From positions 1,900 to 10,377 of the forward strand of contig JADWMI010000067.1 in assembly GCA_015767395.1 (NCBI GenBank): a DNA stretch of 8,478 bases, written 5' to 3'. Below are positions 1 to 5,512 of this stretch, piece by piece. Source of the DNA: Bacteroidota bacterium. Its GTDB lineage: Bacteria; Bacteroidota; Bacteroidia; Flavobacteriales; Flavobacteriaceae. The notes under the pieces were generated by a model. That model was not told the origin of the DNA, did no database searches, and saw only the letters and a program-made list of their open reading frames with translations. The translations under genes were made by a program, and so were the position numbers. Within the stretch, counting starts at the first letter, position 1. The number at the start of each line of letters is the position of its first letter.

Positions 1-70
1 GTGTTTTTAAAAAATTTCATAGCAATAAAATTTTGAGGTGTTAGTTAGCTTGATTTTAGAAAAATTTAAG
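1..70. other. AT-rich intergenic tail downstream of the transporter gene
   Basis: No gene can be supported in these bases. An AT-only inverted repeat (AAAATTTA at 61-68 and TAAATTTT at 74-81) spans the stop codon of the transporter gene and could be a weak minus-strand terminator, but it has no G-C pairs and only a broken U-tract. A minus-strand ATG at 20-18 is followed by codons for K-F-F-K-N before the window ends. This could be the start of the next gene, but six codons are not enough to call it. Confidence 0.3.
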
Positions 71-1144
71 CTATAAATTTTCAATTTCGTTTTTCTTCTT
101 GAACATTGCTTTCGCTTCTTCTTCAGAACCCAAAAATATTGCAATCCATTTTGTTTTAGGACTTTGTTCTAACATTATTTTTAGAGCCATTGTTAATGGA
201 ACTGATAAAAACATGCCCACCGTACCTAAAATAAAACCCCAAAATAGCAGCGAAACAAAAACAACATAGGTTGAAAGTCCCAATCCTTTTCCCATTATTT
301 TTGGCTCAACCACATTTCCAATTATCATGTTTACAGAAACAAACACAATAGTTGTCCATAAAGCACCACCAAACCCTAATTGAATTGCTGAAAAAAGAAC
401 AGCAGGGATTGCGGCAATTATAGAACCAAAATTCGGAATATAATTCAATAAAAAGGCAACTAAAGCCCATATAATAGCATAATCAACCCCAATTATCATT
501 AAACAAATCCATACGAGTGCACCCGTTAAAAGACTTGTTACTGTTTTAATGGTTAAATAATGACGAATATTTTTAACTATTGTATTTATATACGAACCTG
601 ATTTTTTTGAATTATTAAATGCAACTTTGGTTTTTACTGCTATACTATCGACTTCTAATAATAGAAAAACCGTTAAAAAGAAAATAGTTAAGGCATTTCC
701 CATCAAATTTCCCAGTCCGGCCAACAAATTAGCCGTTATATTCATTGCCTTGGAAACATCAATTAAGTTTGAAATTTTTGAAAATGAAATATGAAAGCCA
801 TGACTATTTAGAGAATTTAGCATAACACTCCCCATTTCCTTTAAATTACTTTCGTATTCATCAACATTTTCAGAAAATGAAGATAACGAAGAACCAATAA
901 CTTCAATAAAAAAGAAAAAAACTGCAGTTATTCCAACTAAAACGATGACCAATGCAACCGTATTTGGGACTTTCTTGGTTTGTAACCATGCAATGGGTTG
1001 TGCGCAAATAATACTTAAAAAAAGTCCCATTAAAATAGCATTCACCATTGAAACTGCATTCATTAAACCTGCAATTATAATTATTAAAGAAGCAAAAATT
1101 AATGCTGGATGTGTTTGAATTGCGTTTGATTTATTATTTTCCAT
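71..1144 (-). CDS. tqsA: AI-2E family transporter, TqsA-like
   Basis: A 357-residue inner-membrane protein of the AI-2E/PerM family (PF01594). Family-typical parts are visible: two N-terminal membrane segments (about 13-50), a third at 62-84, a soluble polar stretch at about 88-135, and C-terminal hydrophobic segments at about 142-166, 200-256, 262-280 and 290-322. The signature YIPNFGSIIAAIP lies at 235-247, GNVVEPKIMGKGLGLS at 276-291, and FWGFILGTVGMFLSVPLT at 301-318. As remembered, the last two blocks are very close to E. coli TqsA, proposed to export the quorum-sensing signal autoinducer-2, and the length (about 345-360) also fits. Other family members have been linked to Na+/H+ antiport, so the substrate is not established by sequence. 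It is the last gene of a likely three-gene operon, 9 bp after the DUF5335-like gene. Start is the ATG at 1144-1142. Family assignment is firm; the TqsA function is an inference. Confidence 0.88.
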   Translation of the reverse strand: MENNKSNAIQTHPALIFASLIIIIAGLMNAVSMVNAILMGLFLSIICAQPIAWLQTKKVPNTVALVIVLVGITAVFFFFIEVIGSSLSSFSENVDEYESNLKEMGSVMLNSLNSHGFHISFSKISNLIDVSKAMNITANLLAGLGNLMGNALTIFFLTVFLLLEVDSIAVKTKVAFNNSKKSGSYINTIVKNIRHYLTIKTVTSLLTGALVWICLMIIGVDYAIIWALVAFLLNYIPNFGSIIAAIPAVLFSAIQLGFGGALWTTIVFVSVNMIIGNVVEPKIMGKGLGLSTYVVFVSLLFWGFILGTVGMFLSVPLTMALKIMLEQSPKTKWIAIFLGSEEEAKAMFKKKNEIENL

Positions 1145-1153
1145 TCACAGTTG

Positions 1154-1477
1154 TTAACAAAATGTAAGTATATATTCGTTATTATTATTGTCTATAATTT
1201 CCATAGAAGTAATATCACCCCTATCATTTTGTGTTTCCCATAATTCTAATGGAGCATTGATAATATGATTTAGTTCCATACTATGAACCCCCACCGAGAT
1301 CACCATATCGTAACCCTTCACTTGTGAACCATAATTTACACTCATTAAAGGTATTTCGTCAATTAACGTTTCTATATTACAAAGCGTAATCGAAACAAGT
1401 CTACCACGGTTGTCATCCGTAAATAAACTTACCCTCTCAATCCAATTTTCTGGTCGAATTTGTTTCGTAATTGACAT
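1154..1477 (-). CDS. DUF5335-like small cytoplasmic protein
   Basis: A 107-residue protein with no signal peptide or membrane segment. It begins with a W-containing helix (IRPENWIERVSLFT, residues 7-20), then a short strand-rich domain with GRLVSITL (25-32), an IPLMSVNY segment (42-49), DMVISVGV (57-64), HIINAPLELW (71-80) and a final TSMEII...EYILTF (90-106). This order (tryptophan helix, G-R/W-L-V-x-V, 'P-L-x-x-I', 'h-x-I-x-x-P', terminal hydrophobic-F) resembles DUF5335 (PF17269) as remembered; no function is known for that family. It sits between marC (31 bp upstream) and the TqsA-like gene (9 bp downstream) on the same strand, so it is probably co-transcribed with two membrane proteins. 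The family call is from memory of the pattern and could be wrong; that it is a real gene is likely from spacing and from the conserved-looking fold. Confidence 0.6.
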   Translation of the reverse strand: MSITKQIRPENWIERVSLFTDDNRGRLVSITLCNIETLIDEIPLMSVNYGSQVKGYDMVISVGVHSMELNHIINAPLELWETQNDRGDITSMEIIDNNNNEYILTFC

Positions 1478-1508
1478 TTTTTTGTTTTAAATTTTCAATA
1501 AAAGAAGC

Positions 1509-2093
1509 CTAAACTCCAAAAAATTCTTTGATGCCGTCAAGCATGAATTGTAATCCCATTGCCACTATGATAAGCCCCATAAATTTTGTAATAAAACCTT
1601 GACTACTCACCTTCTTTTTAGCCGCCATAAATAGCATAAATAATATAATACCTATAGATACTATTACTGCAACTATTACGCCTACAATTGCAGATATGGG
1701 TATTCCTTCATAATTATGAATTGCGGCTAAAGTTATTGCCATTGCTATTGTGCCGGGACTTGCCGCAAACATTATAAGTCTGCTTAAATCTTCTTCTTCG
1801 TTATTATTAGCATTTATATTTAAGCCAAATAACATTTGAATTCCAATGAATCCAACAATAACACCTCCAACAATTTTAAATGCTTCCATTGAAATTCCAA
1901 AGGCACTTAAAATATACTTGCCACCCAATACCGAAATCAGCAAAATCAGCAATACAATTAGCATTGCCTTGACGGCTGCTCTAATATTCGTTTTTAAATC
2001 TTTCCCTTTTTGAATATCAAGTAACATCTTACCGCAAACAACCGGATTAATAACGGCTAACATTGCAATAATTGACTGTGAATAGTGCTCCAT
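1509..2093 (-). CDS. marC: MarC family integral membrane protein
   Basis: A 194-residue polytopic inner-membrane protein of the MarC family (PF01914, formerly UPF0056), close to the usual length of about 200. Six membrane segments can be drawn at roughly 5-25, 42-64, 70-92, 105-125, 132-157 and 168-187. Family-like features are the NP in the first segment (N16-P17), the FGISMEAFKIVGGVI stretch (65-79) and the SPGTIAMAITL segment (112-122), which corresponds to the 'GPGAI' motif of typical MarC proteins. The exact P-x-x-x-GPG form is altered here to AASPGT. The molecular function of the family is unresolved; the early link to multiple antibiotic resistance in E. coli was not supported later. 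It leads a likely operon with a DUF5335-like gene and a TqsA-like transporter. The start ATG at 2093-2091 lies about 20 bp downstream of a large dyad, so its expression may depend on that structure. Confidence 0.85.
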   Translation of the reverse strand: MEHYSQSIIAMLAVINPVVCGKMLLDIQKGKDLKTNIRAAVKAMLIVLLILLISVLGGKYILSAFGISMEAFKIVGGVIVGFIGIQMLFGLNINANNNEEEDLSRLIMFAASPGTIAMAITLAAIHNYEGIPISAIVGVIVAVIVSIGIILFMLFMAAKKKVSSQGFITKFMGLIIVAMGLQFMLDGIKEFFGV

Positions 2094-2114
2094 TTAAATA
2101 TTTAAAAAATAAAA

Positions 2115-2154
2115 AATTCATTAAAAACTGATAATTATCAATTTCTAATGAATT
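2115..2154 (-). terminator. 40-bp near-perfect dyad, likely terminator of the barrel gene or attenuator of marC
   Basis: The arms are 20 bp each with 18 matches. The outer blocks ATTCATTA (2116-2123) and TAATGAAT (2146-2153) flank a perfect central palindrome TGATAATTATCA (2129-2140). The only mismatches are at 2124/2145 and 2128/2141. On the minus strand the dyad is followed by a run of T (TTTTTATTTTTT), as in an intrinsic terminator. It lies 48 bp after the stop of the outer-membrane protein gene and 21 bp before the marC start. The stem is almost all A-T, and the palindromic core could also be a protein-binding site. Confidence 0.55.
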
Positions 2155-2201
2155 AAATATACTAAGTTTATTTGTTTCTTGTTAATTTTTTTTCATTATT
2201 T

Positions 2202-2987
2202 CTAAGATTTAACATTTTTCAATAGATCTTTTTCCACTTTTTTCTTAGCCCTTGCTTCAGAAGCGGCTTTTTTCTTAGCCTGCGCTTTTTCTCCAGCTCC
2301 AATAGGCAATCCTACATAAATATAATAAGAGGTGTTTTTTTGATTTGCATCTTGTATTATTGATGAATTTAACAAACCTTGATAGTATCTGGCTCCAAAG
2401 TTCATTCCATTCATAATCTTTTTCTTAAACTGATAGCCAATTCCTGCTTCAAGTCCTATATCAAAACGAGTATGTTCTTTACGAATGTTATTTTTATACT
2501 CGAGATCATCTCCATCAACTTCATTGGTGAACACATCACTTCCCTTGTACAATATTCCAAACATAGGTCCTGCTTCAATAAAAATATGGTTATCAAATTT
2601 GTATCTGGGTAAAAATGGTACGTTCCAATAATTTAATTTTCTAATGACTTCACCATCAACAAAAAGCGCATCCAAATTTTCATCATTTAATGAATAAGGT
2701 TCTAATTTAGCCCCCATTGTAGACTTAACAATAACCCCTGTATGTAGAAACCAATTTGGGCTTTCTTTCCATTTAAAATCAAAATAAAAACCAATATTAA
2801 AATTAGTGGATGTAGATGCGGTTGGAAGATTTGTGACATTTGCAAAATTCACACCACCTTCTAACCCAAACTTAATTTTATCTGAATTTAATTTATCACC
2901 GAATAAAAGAGAAATTAACACCTGACTTTGTGTCATTTGAACACAGCATAACAATACAAATATTGTTGTAATATATTTTTTTACCAT
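2202..2987 (-). CDS. Outer-membrane beta-barrel protein (PorT-like) with lysine-rich C-terminal tail
   Basis: A 261-residue exported protein. It starts with MVKK, a hydrophobic core at 5-16 and a likely signal peptidase I site near TQS-Q (19-22). The mature part has repeated amphipathic strands ending in turns, typical of small outer-membrane barrels of the PF13568 (PorT/OMP_b-brl) type: KFGLEGGVNFANV (39-51), NFNIGFYFDFKW (62-73), FLHTGVIVKSTMGAKL (80-95), LNYWNVPFLPRYKF (118-131), IFIEAGPMFGILY (135-147), RFDIGLEAGIGYQF (174-187), MNFGARYYQGL (195-205) and SYYIYVGLPIG (220-230). The central 'YWNVPFLPRYKF...IEAGP' arrangement is characteristic of the family. Unusually, the last strand is followed by about 31 residues rich in K, A and E (231-261, ten lysines), predicted helical and located in the periplasm if the barrel is normal. 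The gene has its own -7 element and stands between two terminators. The specific role is unknown. Confidence 0.82.
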   Translation of the reverse strand: MVKKYITTIFVLLCCVQMTQSQVLISLLFGDKLNSDKIKFGLEGGVNFANVTNLPTASTSTNFNIGFYFDFKWKESPNWFLHTGVIVKSTMGAKLEPYSLNDENLDALFVDGEVIRKLNYWNVPFLPRYKFDNHIFIEAGPMFGILYKGSDVFTNEVDGDDLEYKNNIRKEHTRFDIGLEAGIGYQFKKKIMNGMNFGARYYQGLLNSSIIQDANQKNTSYYIYVGLPIGAGEKAQAKKKAASEARAKKKVEKDLLKNVKS

Positions 2988-3050
2988 TTTACTATTACTT
3001 GTTTTTTGAACGGGTTAATCTAATATAAAACTTATCTATATAATCTATAA

Positions 3051-3058
3051 CAAATGTA
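3051..3058 (-). promoter_or_regulatory. Bacteroidota-type -7 element upstream of the outer-membrane protein gene
   Basis: On the minus strand this reads TACATTTG, an exact match to the Bacteroidota TAnnTTTG consensus. It lies 63 bp before the start codon, which implies a leader of roughly 55-60 bases. No TTTG is found at the usual 19-21 bp spacing upstream; the nearest (3087-3084) is 25 bp away, so the -33 part is weak. Confidence 0.5.
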
Positions 3059-3109
3059 GCCTAATAATTTAGTATACTTAATCCAAATTTCAATCTTTTG
3101 TATAAATGA

Positions 3110-3148
3110 AAAAACAAACCTTTAAATCATATTTAAAGGTTTGTTTTT
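3110..3148 (-). terminator. Intrinsic terminator, 18-bp stem
   Basis: The arms at 3110-3127 and 3131-3148 are perfectly complementary with a 3-base CAT loop; the core is CAAACCTTTAAAT paired with ATTTAAAGGTTTG. The A-run on the left and T-run on the right make it usable in both directions. It begins 25 bp after the stop of the 260-residue exported protein, so it most likely ends the three-gene exported-protein operon. It also isolates the next promoter at 3051-3058. Confidence 0.85.
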
Positions 3149-3173
3149 CAATTATTTTATAAGTATAAGTGCA

Positions 3174-3956
3174 TCACTCTGCTAATTTCATGCCCGGAGC
3201 AAATGAGTATTGAGGTAAAAACCAACCTTCTACAGTCTTGGTTTCTTGTACATACCCCATTAATAGTTGCCATAAGTCCGCTCCATCTTCACCCAGTAAA
3301 CCTGATGTTTTTTCGAGATCGGTTTGAAAATCTAAGGGATTCTCAGCCCATGTCGTTAAAATATATAACGGTTGTTCAACACCTAAAAATCCTGCAAACA
3401 CCCTAAAGCCCATTTCAATTTCTTTATCCGTATACAATTGCTTGTACGCCGCTAATACTTCTTCAACAGATTTTTTTGTTCCTGGATAAAAATAATAGTA
3501 ATGCCATTTCCTATATTGGTTTTCAGCCATCCAATTTGCTTCTTTTGGAATATAAGAAAGTTCAGGCTTAAACTGAACTACATAATAATTATATGATGAA
3601 ATTGTATTAGAGAGATCATTTAGAATAATATCTAAATCGGGATTGTTAATTTTTTTCGCAAAAAACTCACTAATTCCATTATTTAAATCTTTTAACTCTT
3701 TAATTGGCGTTACATGAGAATAGGTGAAATTATTTTGTAAATGTGTAAAATAATTAAAACCTTCAACTTTATTTTTATCTAAAAACGATTTTAAATCTGC
3801 TAGAGAAATTTCATAATCATTGGTCATAGACGGATAAACTTTATCTTCTCTAACCAACATTAAATCCCAATTATCACTAGAAATCTGCGCAAATATTGAA
3901 ACGTTATTTAACAATACAAAAAGTACTGTAACTTTTAAAATATTTAAACACTTCAT
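3174..3956 (-). CDS. Exported protein of unknown function, possible tandem alpha/beta-barrel domains
   Basis: A 260-residue protein with a signal peptide (hydrophobic 8-22, likely cleavage after FA at 22-23, before Q24). I do not recognise a named family. The mature part seems to have two related halves. The first runs from DLMLVREDKVYP (31-42) through a helix (51-62) to FNYFTHLQNNFTYSHVTPI (67-85). The second runs from KWHYYYFYPGT (150-160) through a helix (162-175) to FRVFAGFLGVEQPLYILTTWA (184-204). The pattern strand, helix, paired strands, then a helix at about 207-235 resembles dimeric alpha/beta-barrel (ferredoxin-like, NIPSNAP or antibiotic-monooxygenase-like) domains; this is inference. 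The helical region 88-121 links the halves. It is rich in aromatic residues (HYYYFY at 152-157). It is the last gene of the DUF4136/glycine-zipper operon, 35 bp after the preceding gene, and ends just before a strong terminator. Confidence 0.75.
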   Translation of the reverse strand: MKCLNILKVTVLFVLLNNVSIFAQISSDNWDLMLVREDKVYPSMTNDYEISLADLKSFLDKNKVEGFNYFTHLQNNFTYSHVTPIKELKDLNNGISEFFAKKINNPDLDIILNDLSNTISSYNYYVVQFKPELSYIPKEANWMAENQYRKWHYYYFYPGTKKSVEEVLAAYKQLYTDKEIEMGFRVFAGFLGVEQPLYILTTWAENPLDFQTDLEKTSGLLGEDGADLWQLLMGYVQETKTVEGWFLPQYSFAPGMKLAE

Positions 3957-3991
3957 AAGATCTACTTTTAAATTATTATGTCATATAAATA

Positions 3992-4513
3992 CTATTGAAC
4001 AGTATAACCCTTTCCTTGTAAACAAGCTGAAAAAGCCTTTTTAAAATTATTCATCATATTGGCTTCCGTTTGATCTGCTGCCTGATTGTTAGCGTTTTGC
4101 TGACTTGCCTGATTCTGTTTTCCTGCTCTTCTACCTCTAAGTCCACCTGCAACGGCTCCAATTGCGGCACCTTCACCAGCATCACCAGCAATAGCACCTA
4201 TAGCAGCACCTGCAGCAGCACCTCTAGCAGCACCTCTTATAGCGCTCCCATCAGGGCCTGTTTCAACTTGCGCAGCTTCAACTTTTGGAGGGTTTAAAGG
4301 ATCTACTCCACTCTCTTTCACTGCCCATTGATAGCACTCCGTTTCATCGTTGTTCAATTGTTCTGTACTTTGCCCATTTGCAGGAAAAACATACAAACCA
4401 ACTTTTTTAGCAGCCATTGATCCAATAGATGTCTCTTGTCCGTAAACACCTGTAATTGCTCCAATAAATAAAAGAGCAACTACAAGTGTGTTTTTTATAT
4501 GAATATATTTCAT
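3992..4513 (-). CDS. Exported glycine-zipper (YMGG-like) protein
   Basis: A 173-residue protein. A signal peptide spans about 1-25 (hydrophobic 10-22, cleavage near VYG-Q at 23-26). Next comes a conserved-looking segment VFPANGQSTEQLNNDETECYQWA (within 42-64), a proline-containing linker, a glycine/alanine zipper from about 94 to 125 built of repeated GAA/GAI/GAV units, a Q/N-rich linker (132-149) and the C-terminal FKKAFSACLQGKGYTV (157-172). The 'pAkGQs.eQq..D..eC..WAv..tG.dP' segment plus zipper plus '..aC..grGY.v' layout is that of the YMGG-like glycine-zipper family (PF13441) as remembered. The two cysteines, C60 and C164, flank the zipper and could form a disulfide in the periplasm. Glycine zippers pack membrane helices, so an outer-membrane or periplasmic association is plausible. 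It lies 24 bp after the DUF4136 gene and 35 bp before the 260-residue exported-protein gene, so it is the middle gene of an operon. Confidence 0.85.
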   Translation of the reverse strand: MKYIHIKNTLVVALLFIGAITGVYGQETSIGSMAAKKVGLYVFPANGQSTEQLNNDETECYQWAVKESGVDPLNPPKVEAAQVETGPDGSAIRGAARGAAAGAAIGAIAGDAGEGAAIGAVAGGLRGRRAGKQNQASQQNANNQAADQTEANMMNNFKKAFSACLQGKGYTVQ

Positions 4514-4537
4514 TTTATATTTTTGAAAGAACTTTAA

Positions 4538-5140
4538 TTATTTTTTTGAAGCTTTAATAGGGTAGTTTTTCATTATTTTTTTTGCACCTTTTGGAATGGT
4601 TCTACCTCTTTTACTAGCATTCTCGTTAATTGTCTTTTGAGAAACCCCTTGCCAAACTAATTTTTTAGTTTTCGCATCGTAAATATCCATCACAAAAGTA
4701 CCTACTTTATAATCATCCTCGCTGTAAGTAGTGGTTGAATATCCACCACCCCAGCCCCAGCCAGCTCTGTTATATCCACCATAATAACCACCACGATAAC
4801 CTGTTCCATAACCCATACCATTACCCATATAATTGGTATAAGCGGTAGTACTTGTTTTTTCGTCAATTACCATGAAAAATGTTATTACAACATCGGCATC
4901 CCCCAATACATAATCCATATTGCGTTGTGTAAATTCAGATTTAAAAGAATCATAAACTCTTTTTTTATCTAGGTCATTAATTAACTTATCGCTATCTGCT
5001 TGCCATCCACCAAAACTATACGTTTTATATTGGGTGAAATCAGCTTCTTTATCATAATCGTATGTCACCTGTGCTGAGGCTGTATCGTAAAAAAAGATGC
5101 ACATTGCCAATACTGTTAATGATTTAAGTAGTTTTTTCAT
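4538..5140 (-). CDS. DUF4136 domain-containing exported protein
   Basis: A 200-residue protein matching DUF4136 (PF13590). It has a signal peptide 1-23 ending in ASA-Q, followed by VTYDYDKEADFTQYKTYSFGG (within 25-45), the typical start of the domain ('v..dyd...dF..yktysw'). Then come INDLDKKRVYDSFKSEFTQRNM (54-75), DADVVITFFMVIDEK (81-95) and the closing GTFVMDIYDAKTKKLVWQGVS (within 147-167), where the final 'D..l.D..tkkLvWrG.a' motif is clear. Between the two conserved halves is a Gly/Tyr/Trp-rich insertion at about 105-134. Many members are lipoproteins, but here the only cysteine (C14) is in the hydrophobic core without a lipobox, so this one is probably soluble in the periplasm. A basic tail (178-200) follows the domain. 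It is the first gene of the operon behind the promoter at 5169-5199. The function of the family is unknown. Confidence 0.88.
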   Translation of the reverse strand: MKKLLKSLTVLAMCIFFYDTASAQVTYDYDKEADFTQYKTYSFGGWQADSDKLINDLDKKRVYDSFKSEFTQRNMDYVLGDADVVITFFMVIDEKTSTTAYTNYMGNGMGYGTGYRGGYYGGYNRAGWGWGGGYSTTTYSEDDYKVGTFVMDIYDAKTKKLVWQGVSQKTINENASKRGRTIPKGAKKIMKNYPIKASKK

Positions 5141-5168
5141 AATATCTATTATTTTTTAAATTATATAA

Positions 5169-5199
5169 CAAATATAGTTTATCAAACTGTAATAACAAA
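5169..5199 (-). promoter_or_regulatory. Bacteroidota housekeeping-type promoter of the DUF4136 operon
   Basis: On the minus strand TTTG (5199-5196) is followed by exactly 19 bp and then TATATTTG (5176-5169), matching both parts of the TTTG-N19-TAnnTTTG consensus. Transcription would start near 5163, giving a leader of about 20-25 bases before the ATG at 5140. The leader is AT-rich with no Shine-Dalgarno, as expected for this phylum. Confidence 0.72.
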
Positions 5200-5290
5200 C
5201 CCCAAAATTAGAAGAAATCTAATATTATTGAGAAATTGATGTTAAATAACATTAAAAAGGATTTGTGAATTTAAGAATAAACATAAAAAA

Positions 5291-5314
5291 GCCCAATTTA
5301 AAAATAAATTGGGC
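5291..5314 (-). terminator. Intrinsic terminator behind the sigma-factor unit
   Basis: A perfect 10-bp stem, GCCCAATTTA (5291-5300) with TAAATTGGGC (5305-5314), closes an AAAA loop. On the minus strand it is followed directly by TTTTTT. It sits 10 bp after the stop of the small gene at 5325-5465, so it supports a transcript that includes that gene and ends here. Confidence 0.88.
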
Positions 5315-5324
5315 TAAAGAAACA

Positions 5325-5465
5325 TTAATTCAAATGTAATTCAATATACTGGTTTTCGTTGGTTTTAACTATTCTCAATTCTTTCGAATAGTTGATTAAA
5401 TATTGAATTATTTCTTGTTTAGGTTGCTCATTATTTAGAGACTTTTTAGTGTAAAGTTTCATCAT
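5325..5465 (-). CDS. Small conserved-looking protein encoded behind the ECF sigma factor
   Basis: An open reading frame with adjacent in-frame start codons (ATG at 5465-5463 and at 5462-5460) and a TAA stop at 5327-5325. It gives 46 or 45 residues beginning MKLYTKKSLNNEQPKQEIIQ and ending YIELHLN. There is no signal peptide or membrane segment. It is charged, with a predicted central amphipathic helix (PKQEIIQYLINYSKELRIV) followed by a short strand-like end. It starts 47 bp after the stop of the sigma-factor gene on the same strand, and a strong terminator follows its stop by 10 bp; both facts argue for a real translated gene rather than chance. I do not know a named family. A role as partner or regulator of the sigma factor is only a guess from position. 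Confidence 0.65.
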   Translation of the reverse strand: MMKLYTKKSLNNEQPKQEIIQYLINYSKELRIVKTNENQYIELHLN

Positions 5466-5512
5466 ATATTAGTCATTTATAACCTATTAACGATGAATTT
5501 TAATATTTATTA

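Noticed and set aside
1..20. Possible start of another minus-strand gene (ATG at 20-18, then K-F-F-K-N)
   Set aside because: Only six codons are inside the window and no -7 element is visible upstream, so it cannot be supported.
2379..2612. Plus-strand open frame of 77 codons
   Set aside because: It lies wholly inside the outer-membrane barrel gene on the other strand and shows no recognisable protein features.
3203..3406. Plus-strand open frame of 67 codons
   Set aside because: Antisense to the 260-residue exported-protein gene, which has a clear signal peptide and operon context.
4070..4297. Plus-strand open frame of 75 codons, very rich in Ser, Thr and Cys
   Set aside because: It is the antisense reading of the Ala/Gly-rich zipper coding sequence; the composition is explained by that and there is no promoter or homology-like pattern.
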